A DNA stretch of 64,000 nt. Origin: Tricholoma matsutake (Eukaryota; Basidiomycota; Agaricomycetes; Agaricales; Tricholomataceae). The notes beneath the pieces are model-generated. The model was not told where the DNA came from. It ran no database searches and saw nothing but the letters and a program-made list of their open reading frames with translations. How positions within the stretch are numbered: the stretch's first letter is position 1; each line of letters opens with the position of its first letter. The stretch lies in contig AP026547.1 of the NCBI GenBank assembly GCA_026075535.2, positions 8,308,001-8,372,000 on the forward strand, written 5' to 3'. This document shows positions 35,495 through 46,500 of the stretch, piece after piece. Position numbers and translations under genes: made by a program.

Positions 35495-36571
35495 CAAATG
35501 CAAGGAGGGGGTGGCATGTTTTTGTTATTATAATATTCATATAAAACACCTTCATTTACATAGTAAAAAACCTGTTCAACACATGCCTTGAGTTTGCCAA
35601 TGTTTGCCACAGTCCTAAAAATTGAGAAAGCCCTGCAAGCATGCAAGGGGTTGATGACTGGCAGGGAGAGGGTTGGAGCCCAACTGTTCATGGTGGGCAT
35701 CAGAGGGGGGTTGGCCAATGTCAGGCTCAGTATCAGTACATGTCAGACCTCACTTCAAAGCAGGTTGGACCTGATGCAAATGGGAGAGAACTGACGACAT
35801 GTGGAATGAGATTGGTTTGTATGCAAAATCATGCACCTGAATCCCCATTGTCCCCAGCATTTTGGCATGAATTATAGGGTTGAGGGGAGGTGGGTGGTGT
35901 CATTTAGTACATTTAGTTTTCATGGCCATTGACAGACCTCCATTCCTTGGGTGGCAGGTATATTGAAGCAAGGTTCTGTACAATTGCCCAAGACAATCAG
36001 TAAGACATAGGACCTATAGTAGGATCTGTCATGCCATCCTTACATGAGGGTAAGCTGTGTTATTCACAAGCACAATGTTCTCCTGATCCTCTGTGATTTG
36101 CCTTCGCTTCACACATGTTGATGGGGCCCTACTCAGAGACCTTGCAGCAGATATGTCATCCGGAGGTGCTGTTATAAAGTTGCCCATGTGCATGCTTGGG
36201 GCATTGTGGAAGTTGGTGGTGTTGAGTATGTCGAGTGGTGTAGCTGGCCTGGCATGCCCAATCACAAGGGTTCTTCATATAGGTCAGGGCCAGGAGTCCT
36301 GTTCACGCTGACACCTTCAATGATGGACAACTTGTGAGCACAACAAAAAAAGCTCAAAGGCTTGGGATGATGCACCAAACTCCTAAGTTCAACCAGTAGG
36401 TGGATGTGGGGCCCTGAGACTGTGTGGCCAAACATTCATTGAATATTCATCAATGCATCTGAGCATGAGCAGTCAAGTATAGTCCACTCGCATTGGGCTA
36501 CTTGCTGAATAAGCAACATTGTCCAGACTTCACATGACCATCACATTACCAAACCTGACATATCAACACCT
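35495..36571. other. No gene recognised
   Basis: Short overlapping ORFs on both strands without motif, consistent codon pattern or splice structure. The sequence has no second copy in the window. Confidence 0.4.
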
Positions 36572-36606
36572 GCAGTAGGACCCCTCACTGGGACAGATCA
36601 CATGAC
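36572..36606. repeat. Left arm of a 35-bp perfect inverted repeat
   Basis: From GCAGTAGGACCCCTCACTGG to ATCACATGAC. The exact reverse complement is at 43480-43514, beyond the right end of gypsy element G2. Weak similarity continues outward (GACATATC near both arms). Confidence 0.85.
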
Positions 36607-36758
36607 TTCATTGCAAACTTTGTTGAAGTCCCTGGTGGGTATGTACAAGGGGGTATAGGTTGTGAAACCAGTGCATGGGAGGTATTTATAGTAATACATG
36701 TTATTTGAATACTAAGGATTACATGAAGCTAAAAACAATATATGTCCTTTGAATACTA

Positions 36759-36763
36759 AGGAC
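36759..36763. repeat. Left target-site duplication of gypsy G2 (AGGAC)
   Basis: Repeated at 42801-42805 directly after the 3' LTR. This fixes the LTR termini as TG..TA rather than TG..CA. Confidence 0.85.
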
Positions 36764-37189
36764 TGTAAGGGGACTAGGGGGGTGCCCTGTGTGTTTTTCC
36801 TATTTTTTATGTTCATCCTATATTTTTCCCCACCTCATTTCCTTCTATTCTTCATTTTCTATGATTTTTCCAGATTTTATTACTAATTTTCCCTTGCTAT
36901 CATGTTTGTACATGTTGACACTTTTATATTTAGAGGCGGAGTACCCCTTCCGACACATACCCCTTGGTATGATGTCATTCGGCGGCCTTGATCCACCTAT
37001 CTCCACCTTTTTCTATTTTTAGGTTATATTTGATTTTTGTCATCTTCACATATACTGGGCATCAGCAAGGGGATCATTAGAGTTTTCTCTTCAGATTTCC
37101 CTTTGCTAGGTGTGTCCCCAATGCCTGTATTATGTAGTATAATTTTAACTTCAGATTTCCCTTTGCTAGAAGCTTAGGTTGCCCTTATA
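36764..37189 (+). repeat. 5' LTR of gypsy G2
   Basis: The first 278 bases equal those of the 3' LTR and the last 148 hold all seven differences. Two internal sub-repeats (each ending GATTTCCCTTTGCTAG) both carry TTCAG here. Confidence 0.93.
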
Positions 37190-37319
37190 GTAGAAAACTC
37201 TCCCCTAAGGCCCGAAAATCGCAAACGCGCTGCCCAAGATAGGCAGGTATGGACTGGACGATGCTTCCCAAAGCTCCACAGAGTCCCTACACACCGTTCC
37301 AGATACTCTTGCCTTTATT

Positions 37320-39380
37320 ATGCCGCCATTTTCGCCAAATGCGCTCCCTAGCGACATGGACACATCAGAACGCTTCGATGCGCTTGAAAGCGACATTTCC
37401 GGAATGCGCGCACAAATCGACTCACTTAAATCTACGATTGAAAACTTCGTTAGGACCCTCCAGGTTAACCCTATGACCAATAGTTCCCCCTTTACGACTC
37501 CAAGCGCACCCAACAACGACATTTTGCCAAACGCGTCCACTAAGGAACGTGCCCAGATCAAACTGTCCCCCCCCCGCCGAATTTAATGGTGCACGTGCGC
37601 AGGGACGTGTATTCCTTAATTCCTGTGAGTTATACATTAGTCTCCAGTCGCATCAATTCGTCGATGAGGCTGCAAAAATTTATTGGGCCTTCACATACAT
37701 GAAATCTGAACGCGCCTATCTCTATGTGGACCGTATCCTACGTCAAACTAAAGAACTCAGTTCTCTACCTTTCTCCACTTGGGGTGACTTTCGAGCTGAG
37801 TTCGTATGCCACTTCTGCCCCCTCAATGAACACCACCAAGCAGTGACACGACTTGAGTCATCTGCTTACCACCAGGGACATCGATCCGTGGATGACTATA
37901 TCGATGAGTTCAAGGATTTGGTGGACATGGCAGGATATGGGAGTGGGTTGCCAGTGGTGGTGAAGTTCCGATGGGGGCTCAACCGAGAAATTCAGGACCA
38001 GATTGCACAGATGTTGGAAGGGTGCCCAGCAGACGATGATATCCTTGCTTGGTATGAAGCTGCTTCACTCTGTGACGAGAACCGACTCACAAATGCGGCG
38101 TTTAATGCTGCATTCCGTGCTCCAACTACCACCCATTCGCCCTACACCTTCAATTGAAGCCTCCCCCGCCCTAACCCCATTCCTTTTCATCAAACTCCCA
38201 CACCAGCCGTCAATGTCCCAGTACCAATGGATGTTGATGCAGCCCGCAGCTGTGCACGTAAGTTGGATCTCTGCTACCATTGTGGGGAACCTGGACACAG
38301 GGCTAGAGCATGTCCCCATTGTCAGGACATCCACATGCTCACCCCCGAGGGACGAGACAAACTCCTGCAAGATTTGTTGGCGCTTGTAGATGTTGAGGAA
38401 GCAAAGGATCAAGTTGCAGAGGAGATTAAGTTGGAAGTTGTAGAGGAGCAGGATTTTCCTATTCGCAGCGAGTGAATCGTACGCCCTCACTGCCTGTCCA
38501 TAACCACTTTGAAGTCTTGTCAGTTGAATCCCCGGAGAATGAATCCATTTCTGTGACTGCTCCCCTCTCTGACCCTTCGAAGTTGGCTAAAGATGTACCT
38601 GCTCTCCCCATCTCTCCTTCTACTCCACATCCCAAAATTAAATCATGGGAGCGTAAACTACCACGCAAGTATATTGTGGCATCCACTCCCTCTGCACATT
38701 CCTTAAACCTAGCCATCGAACTGCAGACGACCGACACTGGACAGATATTCGGTGTCTCTGCGCTCCTGGACTCTGGTGAGACTGGTCTCTTCATCGATTC
38801 CCATCTGGTACAACAACATCGCCTAAATACTCGCTCACTCTCACATCCGATACCTGTATATAACGTGGATGGATCCCCAAATGAAGCTGGTGCCATCTGA
38901 GAGGTTGCAGACCTGGTTCTCCATTACAAAGATCATAGTGAGCGTGCCCTTTTTGCTGTCACTCAATTAGGAAAGCAAAAGGTGATTTTGGGATATCCAT
39001 GGCTTCGAGACCATAACCCAGAGGTCGACTGGCGTACTGGGGAGGTTACCATGAGCCGATGTCCATCCTGCTGTCGGACGTGTTTCACAGAAGCCAGGCA
39101 AGAACGTCGTGGACAGAAGGCAGCAATACAACGTACTCAGAAGTGTCGTGCTGGACCCCTGCCTATACCTGAAGTGGAATTGGAAGGGGTTCCTGATCTA
39201 ATGCCGGACTCGGATGATGATAATGAGGACCCAGAGGAAGTGGAGGAGGGTGATCGGATCTTCTACACTGCGATTCACTCATCGCATGAGGTGTGTGCCA
39301 CATCGAACATATCCCAACGCCTCGCCGAGGCCTTCCACAAAAACAATGCTGCTAAATCCTCTACTAACTCATCTCCATGA
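37320..39380 (+). pseudogene. gag-protease region of gypsy G2
   Basis: The gag N-terminus has a heptad-like stretch (ERFDALESDISGMRAQIDSL). The frame then shifts at a 9-C run (37567-37575), where eight C would keep it open. The capsid-like part reads FVDEAAKIYWAFTYM and WGDFRAEFVCHF, with a TGA at 38155-38157. The zinc knuckle CYHCGEPGHRARAC lies near 38266-38307. Gag ends with TGA at 38473-38475 and protease continues one base back (-1) from 38472. The protease motif is ALLDSGETGLFID, with Glu where Ala is usual. A further TGA (38898) and a shift near the A5 run at about 39341 precede pol. Confidence 0.85.
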
Positions 39381-42363
39381 GTTTGAAGATGTGTTCTCCA
39401 AGGAGTCATTCAACTCTCTTCCTGCGCGCAAGCCATGGGATCACACGATCGAACTCACCCCCGGCGCAACCCCTTCATCCTGCAAGGTCTATCCTCTCTC
39501 TCCGGAAGAACAACGGCAGCTTGACCAGTTCATCGACGAGCACCTGGCCTCTGGACATATTCGACCATCAAAGTCACCCATGGCCTCTCCCTTTTTCTTT
39601 GTCAAGAAGAAGGATGGCTCACTTCGACCAGTTCAAGACTACAGAAGGCTCAACAACATCATGGTCAAAAATCGCTACCCACTACCCCTCATCTCCGAAC
39701 TCGTAAACCAGCTCCATGGAGCCCGATACTTCACCAAGCTCGATGTCCGTTGGGGCTATAATAATGTCAGGATAAAGGAGGGAGATGAGTGGAAGGCAGC
39801 CTTTAGTACCAACCATGGTCTTTTTGAACCACTTGTCATGTTCTTTGGCCTTACTAATAGCCCTGCCACCTTTCAGACCATGATGAACGACATCTTCCAT
39901 GACCTCATCCTTGAAGGCGTTGTCTGCATCTATCTTGATGACATCCTCATCTTCACTTGCACGGTTGAAGAGCACCGTCGCATCACGTGCCTCGTCCTAG
40001 AGCGACTTCAACGGTACAAACTCTACCTTCATCAGGACAAATGCGAGTTCAAAAGGACCAAGATCAAGTACCTCGGCCTGATTATCTCGGAGGGTCAAGT
40101 GGAGATGGATCCTATCAAGGTAAATGGGATCACAGCTTGGCCAACACCCACAAACAAGAAGGAGGTGCAGTCTTTCCTGGGCTTCATCAATTTCTATCGG
40201 TGTTTTATCAAGGATTTCTCACATCATGCACGACCACTGTTTGACTTGACAGGAAAGGAGGCATGGAGGTGGGATAATGCACAACAGGAGGCATTCGAAA
40301 AGCTTAAGGAGATGGTCACTTCTGCTCCGATCCTTACCTTTGCTGATGATTCGCGTCCTTTTCATGTAGAAGCTGACAGTTCTGACTTTGCGATGGGCAC
40401 CGTGTTGTCTCAGCAGTCTCCGGAGGACCAGAAGTGGCATCCTGTTGCATTCTACTCCAAAAGCCTTAGTGCTGTAGAGCAAAACTACGAGATCCATGAC
40501 AAGGAGATGTTGGCAATAATGCGTGCACTTGAGGAGTGGCGACACTTCCTCGAGGGTGCCCAACACAAGGTGGAAATTTGGACAGATCACAAGAATCTCG
40601 AGTACTTCATGACGGCCAAGAAATTGAACCGTCATCAAGCTCGTTGGTCCCTGTATCTATCTAGATTCGACTTCTCCTTGCACCACCGTCTGGGTCGCAG
40701 CATGGGGAAGACTGATGCCCTATCCCGACGTGCAGACCATGGGGATGGCAGTGGTGACAACCAAAACATTGTGCTGTTGCAGCCAGACCTATTCACCATT
40801 CGGGCACTGGAAGGCATCGCACCCCAGGGCGAGGAGCGAGACATCCTACGTGACATTTGTCGTGCAAACCATAGCAGTTTACATGGGGATGTTGTCGCCC
40901 GAGCTGTTAAAGAACTGAGGAAGGGATCGACCCTTTCCTTACGTGCAGCAGAGTGGGCTGAAAAGGAGGACCTGTTGTATTTCAGGGATCGCATCTATGT
41001 TCCCAATGACCCAGACCTTTGCCAGTGCATCATATCCCAACACCATGACTCACAGATTGCTGGCCACCCCGGACGCTGGAAGACCTTGGAGCTCACCTCA
41101 CGGAACTATTGGTGGCCACAAATGTCATGGCTCATTGGTCAGTATTGTCGCACTTGTGACCTTTGCTTACGCACCAAGGTTCCTCATCGCAAGCCTCTTG
41201 GTGAGCTACACCCTCTTCCTGTTCCAGAGAGTCGTTGGGATGTCGTCAGTGTCAACTTTGTGGTGGAATTGCCAGAGTCAAACGGGTTTGATGCGGTGAT
41301 GTGCACAGTTGACTCAGTGGGAAAACGCGCTCACTTCATTCCCACTCATACCACTGTCAGTGCCCTAGGTGCCGCTCGACTCTACCTCCACCACGTGTGG
41401 AAATTACATGGACTTCCTGGTGCCTTCCTCTCAGATCGTGGCCCTCAGTTCATGGCAGAGTTCACTCGTGAGCTGTACCGACTCCCGGGGATCAAACTCC
41501 TCGCTTCAACCACTTATCACCCACAAACTGATGGCCAGACGGAGCAAGTCAACCAGGAACTGGAGCAGTACATCCGCCTCTTTGTCAATGAATGCCAGGA
41601 CGATTGGGATGATCTCCTTCCTTTGGCCGAGTTCGGATACAACAACCATGTCCATGCTTCCACTCAACAGACCCCTTTCCTCTTAGACACTGGACAACAT
41701 CCATGCATGGGATTTGAACCTCGCCAAACTCCCTCACACATCAAGACGGTGAATGAGTTCACAGAACGCATGAGGGATAGCTTGGAGGAGGCAAGGGCAG
41801 CCTTAGCAAAGGCAAAGGATGACATGGCGCAATTTTACAACCAACGCCACTCCCCAACCCCTCAGTACAAGGTTGGTGATCGAGTTTATCTTGACTCCAG
41901 TGACATCTCCACTACACATCCATCCAAGAAACTCGCTCATCGCTTCTTGGGACCTTTCCCCATTGTCAAGTGCATTGGAACGCATGCCTATCATCTACGC
42001 CTCCCAGCCTCCATGTCCAGACTCCATCCCGTCTTCCATGTCGTCAAATTGCTTCCAGCTCCCCCAGATCCGTTCCCGGGACGCCATTCACACCCACCAC
42101 CACCACCTACAGTGATCGAGGGAGAACCCCAATATGAAGTCGAGTCAATCTTGGACAGCCGTTTGCGTCGAGGAAAACTCCAGTATTTGGTACATTGGAA
42201 GGGTTATGGGTATGAGGAGAACTCATGGGTCGAAGAGTCTGACATAAATGCCCCTCGGTTAATCAAGGAATTCCACCGATGGCACACTGCTGCACCACAT
42301 CGCATTCAAGTCACAGACTTTGGTCGTATGCGATTTCGAATGCATCGGGGTGATGCATCTTAG
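39365..42363 (+). CDS. pol polyprotein of gypsy G2 (RT, RNase H, integrase, chromodomain), frame open
   Basis: The frame is open without a stop up to TAG 42361-42363; homology starts at FEDVFSKESFNSLP (about 39385). The RT shows LDVRWGYNNVRI and IYLDDILIF. RNase H shows FHVEADSSDFAMGTVLSQ and WTDHKNLEYF. The integrase zinc domain has HHDSQIAGHPGRWKT..CDLCLRTK. In the catalytic core the first acid is changed (WDVVSVNFVVELP, Asn codon AAC at 41254-41256), while SDRGPQF and TDGQTEQVNQ keep the second and third. The C-terminal chromodomain reads YEVESILDSRLRRGKLQYLV to WVEESD. The protein would be made by recoding from gag, so with broken gag it is likely silent. Confidence 0.9.
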
Positions 42364-42374
42364 AGAGGGGGTGA

Positions 42375-42800
42375 TGTAAGGGGACTAGGGGGGTGCCCTG
42401 TGTGTTTTTCCTATTTTTTATGTTCATCCTATATTTTTCCCCACCTCATTTCCTTCTATTCTTCATTTTCTATGATTTTTCCAGATTTTATTACTAATTT
42501 TCCCTTGCTATCATGTTTGTACATGTTGACACTTTTATATTTAGAGGCGGAGTACCCCTTCCGACACATACCCCTTGGTATGATGTCATTCGGCGGCCTT
42601 GATCCACCTATCTCCACCTTTTTCTATTTTTAGGTTATATTTGATTTTTGTCGTCTTCACATATACTGGGCATCAGCAAGGGGATCCTTAGAGTTTTCTC
42701 TTTGGATTTCCCTTTGCTAGGTGTGTCCCCAATGCCTGTATTATGTAGTATAATTTTAACTTTGGATTTCCCTTTGCTAGAGGCTTAGGTTGCCCTTATA
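42375..42800 (+). repeat. 3' LTR of gypsy G2
   Basis: Same length as the 5' LTR. Both internal sub-repeats carry TTTGG, as does the old LTR remnant at the left edge of the window. Confidence 0.93.
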
Positions 42801-42805
42801 AGGAC
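42801..42805. repeat. Right target-site duplication of gypsy G2 (AGGAC)
   Basis: Identical to 36759-36763. Confidence 0.85.
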
Positions 42806-42864
42806 CTGGTTGTCGTTGTGTTCTTCATCGTCCCGTCATCATTGCATCATTGTTGCTCCATCAT

Positions 42865-43090
42865 CTACCCTGATTGCAGGGGCTCACAGCAGTGGTGTGG
42901 GGGTGTCATGGTGGTTCAATGATTTGGTCCCCACCATCCTGTTGTTGTCCAGTACCTAAAAAAGTTTGTCCCTATCATGGTATCCTGCTCCTGTCATCCC
43001 CTGCCCATTGTCCCTTGTTGTTGCCTGTTAGCACCCACAATTCACCCTGCAAGCAGGGGCTCGCAGCGGTGGCATGGGGTACCAGGGTTG
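42865..43090. repeat. Two copies of a GC-rich dispersed repeat, opposite orientation to 8945-9240
   Basis: CCCTGATTGCAGGGGCTCAC (about 42870) and CACCCTGCAAGCAGGGGCTC (about 43039) followed by GCAGCGGTGGCATGGGG are the reverse complement of the unit at 8945-9240, allowing for CpG-type substitutions. A poly-purine AAAGAAAAAAG tract at 43160-43188 follows. Confidence 0.5.
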
Positions 43091-43479
43091 AGCACGGGGT
43101 GCCTAGGGTGGGTCCGTAATTATAACATATTCATAACCTAAAATATAGTTGGTTAGCAAAAAGAAATACAAAGAAAAAAGAAAAAAACTTACCTAGGGCC
43201 CAAATGACGATGCTTAGACATCTTTTAGGCCCAGTTTCTGTCTTTCTTCATTGTTGATTGGCATGGGAGTGGCAGCTGTGGGTGATGATGGAGTGGTGGT
43301 ATAGGAAGGAGGAGGGAGGCATCATCAATGTCCTAGGAGTGTAAAGACCTCAAAGACAGGGAGATGTGGGGAGAGTCTAGGCAAGGTGACACATTGACAA
43401 CAGGTGTGATGACATGCCAAATGGTGAAACTTTCAAGTGGAAAGCAACTGTTTGTTTTATTTACGCATCAATGGGAACT

Positions 43480-43514
43480 GTCATGTGATCTGTCCCAGTG
43501 AGGGGTCCTACTGC
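43480..43514. repeat. Right arm of the 35-bp perfect inverted repeat
   Basis: Exact reverse complement of 36572-36606. It lies close to the point where the repeat-rich sequence ends. Confidence 0.85.
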
Positions 43515-46500
43515 TTGAGACTGACATATCTTTTTTACAGAGTGTCCTAAGTCCTTTGTGGATATAGGTGGATATCAAATTGTAAACATTGCAAACAAAA
43601 AATTGATGATGGTTCTCAAAAAGGAAATTGACTACTTTTCACGCGTGGAAAAAAAACCTCATTAGTTTCTGGAAGGGCTGTAAAAACAAACCAAACTCAT
43701 GCTGACGAAGCAATTTCCTTTTTCGGAATCACGTGAGTGGGGTAACTATGACTTGATTCAATGCATTATGCATATGATTGACACCACTGCCCAGTCCTAG
43801 CAGCAGCAGTAAAACGTATGCACGTATGCATTCAGGAACACCTGGTATAACTCTTTCGGGATATGCGCTGTATGTCGATTGTCTATGGCGAATTTTCAAG
43901 ACCCCAGCATCTTTTTTTGCCAAACGGCGGGACTTTCTTTGGTTGAAAAACGAAGCCCAAGGAGCTGTAGAAGCGATACTAGTCATTGCTCTGCTCCCTA
44001 TGCCCCATGCAGGTCCGGCCCATAATGTCACCGCAGATGAGATGGCTACCATGAATTGCACGCCGACGTCTCGGCTTACCAGTTCCTCATGGTGCTCCTC
44101 ACGAACATCGACCGCTGTAGGTGCTGAATAATATCACAATAGAGAAGGCACCTGGCATCGACGCCTCCAAAGATGAATGTCCGAGGCACGAAAATCGCAT
44201 CTTTCTGATGCGAAAATCGCATCTTTCTGATGAAATAGTTGAAATAAAGATCCCGGCGCTGGAGCATCCCCTCGCTTGTTATGGCAGTTTTTTTTCCGGA
44301 TGACTTAATGCCTGAGATGACATCTGTGGCGATTGACGAGACTTTCGCCCTTAGACCTTCAACGAATAAAGTCTTTTCGAGTGATGAACGAAGAGGATAG
44401 ATATTGACGATCGTGGGCCATGTGAGCGTACTGCTTCTGTTTTACATCTTGCTCATTTTATCTGAGGGAATACACCTCCTGCGTATCTATTCGCTCTGTG
44501 TAGCCAACAGCAATCGATCTAATATATGCCCCCTCACCGGCTATACATCCATTCCGGCGCCATCCACCCATAAGCTCAAACAACCCTTTGGCATCAAGAG
44601 TCAAGTGGAATTGTCATTTCTATGTCCGAAAATGAGCTCTTTAAAGGGCGCATTTCGATCACGTCTGTCATAGACTGGCAACAGACACCAGTGAACCCTT
44701 TGTATACGCAAGCGTGTGTTTCGCTACCACGTTCCGTGGAATATACCTGAAAGGCTTGAGATCGCCTTGCCAGAAGACATGAGCCAAGCTGGAGCAAAAG
44801 ATCGTCAGGGATGAGGTCGCCGCCAAGAATATAGTGATATATAAAGAAGCTATAGTTGCGCGCCAAGCATACTATTATCTTGACTTATGGTACACGACAT
44901 TATTCGCTGGCCTAGCTTTGAATGCATCGCTATCATGAGTGCAATGTTTTATATTGTGCGTGCCCTGCTGACTCTTTAACTCCCGATCTAATAGCTACGA
45001 GACAAACTTCTTACCCTTCGATCTGGACACTGAGATATACTTCCTCCCCTTGTCCTTTGCACATCACTGATGAGATATGCGCCTTTGGCGCCAGGGAGGT
45101 TCTGCAGTGGCAGGAACTAGAAGTGAACTGCATGATATCTTCAAGCGTACTGGTGTGGATACAGAGGGTTGGATGCCTGCCGAAGACTTAGGCGGCAGAT
45201 CTCAAGCACAAGAAAGATTGGACCAACAGAGGTGGCTCAGCAGAAGACTGGCCATTCAGCAGTCCCGCGGGATGAAGATAGGAAGAACGAGGGGGGCAGT
45301 CGCGCCTTCCATCGTTTGATACTTTGGACGGTCACTGGTCATTTCTAGATGTTTGCATCTGTGCAAATGGAGACATGTAGTTCACGGTCCGTGGTTGGCC
45401 CAATCGTCATCCCCACGGACATAATGCTCGCAAAGGAGTATGCTATCATTCTCGGTAGCACGATATTATGTAGCCTTGCCGAAGGCGGTTGGTCACTGCC
45501 ACACTGCGAAAAAAAGATGGAGATTGGTAACTGTTCCTACTGCTCGCTCAGTGCCGGTGTAGTGACAGAAGCCGATAAAAGTACGTTCTTTCGGTTATTC
45601 ACGGACACAATCATTCTCATATTTAATTCAAGTCGAGGTCACATCCGCCACGAGTATCTCCAAATCGCAACAACGGATTTAGTGACTCTATAATCATCGA
45701 CATCTGTCAAATGCAAACGTTCAAAATGATTAAGGAAGAGGCGTACTAAGACCGCGGCGCGTGTAGACTCGCCGTCGGAGTACATTGTACATGAGGCAGG
45801 GTGCGATAACAAAGATGTAATGCTGATATTACTAACGAAGCCGCGCACTTTGTCCCATGTGCAGCCTCTACTCCAGATCCATCGCCACTGACTTCGAGGA
45901 AGTCATCAGTGTCCGCTGAACCTATATTGAATATTGTCAGCGTGGCTCTGAGCTTCGGCCCGGGGAAAGAGCCCTGCTGGGCCGGCGCGTCTTCAAATTA
46001 TCGTTCAAATGACATTGTTGCAATGATTCATGTTTTCGTGAGTTGCATAGTGCCGCCGATAGGATCTATTTACACCTGGAGACTAGAAATGTGAACGCCA
46101 ACACAATCACCGCCATATGCTTCTATCGCGCTTCGCGTTCTTCGACAAATGGTTCTCGGATCAAATGACTCGAAATCAGGAGAAAACCGGTTTCTGCCTT
46201 GTCTGTTGCATCTCGACCAAAGTTCGGACGCACATTTCACTTGGATCAGGGATCAGAAGTCCGATGCCATAACCTTACTATACGGGCCTACGGCTTCCGT
46301 CCCCAACTCTTCCCTGAAGCTAAGTGTCATCTTTGTCTCCGAACTTGTCGCAGCCTGACATCTCCGCTCAGCGCTCATCTTTGGCTCATCTGCTATGTTA
46401 CTGCTTGTATCTTGTGGCTATCACATGACTTCCTTATCGCGTCGTCTAACCGCGCGTTTCAAAGCGTTCATACCTTCATACCAGGAATCGGCACTGTTTC

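Larger units (their letters stand above)
36764..42800 (+). mobile_element. Ty3/gypsy chromovirus G2, comparatively young
   Basis: The LTRs are 36764-37189 and 42375-42800, 426 bp each, starting TGTAAGGGG and ending CCCTTATA. They differ at seven positions. The target duplication is AGGAC (36759-36763 and 42801-42805). Gag with a CCHC knuckle, protease, RT, RNase H, integrase and chromodomain follow in order. A polypurine stretch GAGAGGGGGTGA precedes the 3' LTR. The pol frame of over 1000 codons is open, but gag and protease have several lesions and the integrase lacks one catalytic Asp. Confidence 0.95.

Noticed and set aside
36789..37022. 77-codon hydrophobic ORF repeated at 42400-42633
   Set aside because: Located within the two identical LTR parts of G2. 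It is identical because the DNA is identical, not because of protein conservation.
41700..41725. tRNA-like GGGATTTGAACC word
   Set aside because: It lies within the open integrase frame of G2 and no cloverleaf fits.
43729..44131. Overlapping ORFs on both strands, 110 and 117 codons
   Set aside because: No motif, no splice continuation and equal openness on both strands. Considered as the first gene after the transposon island but not supportable.
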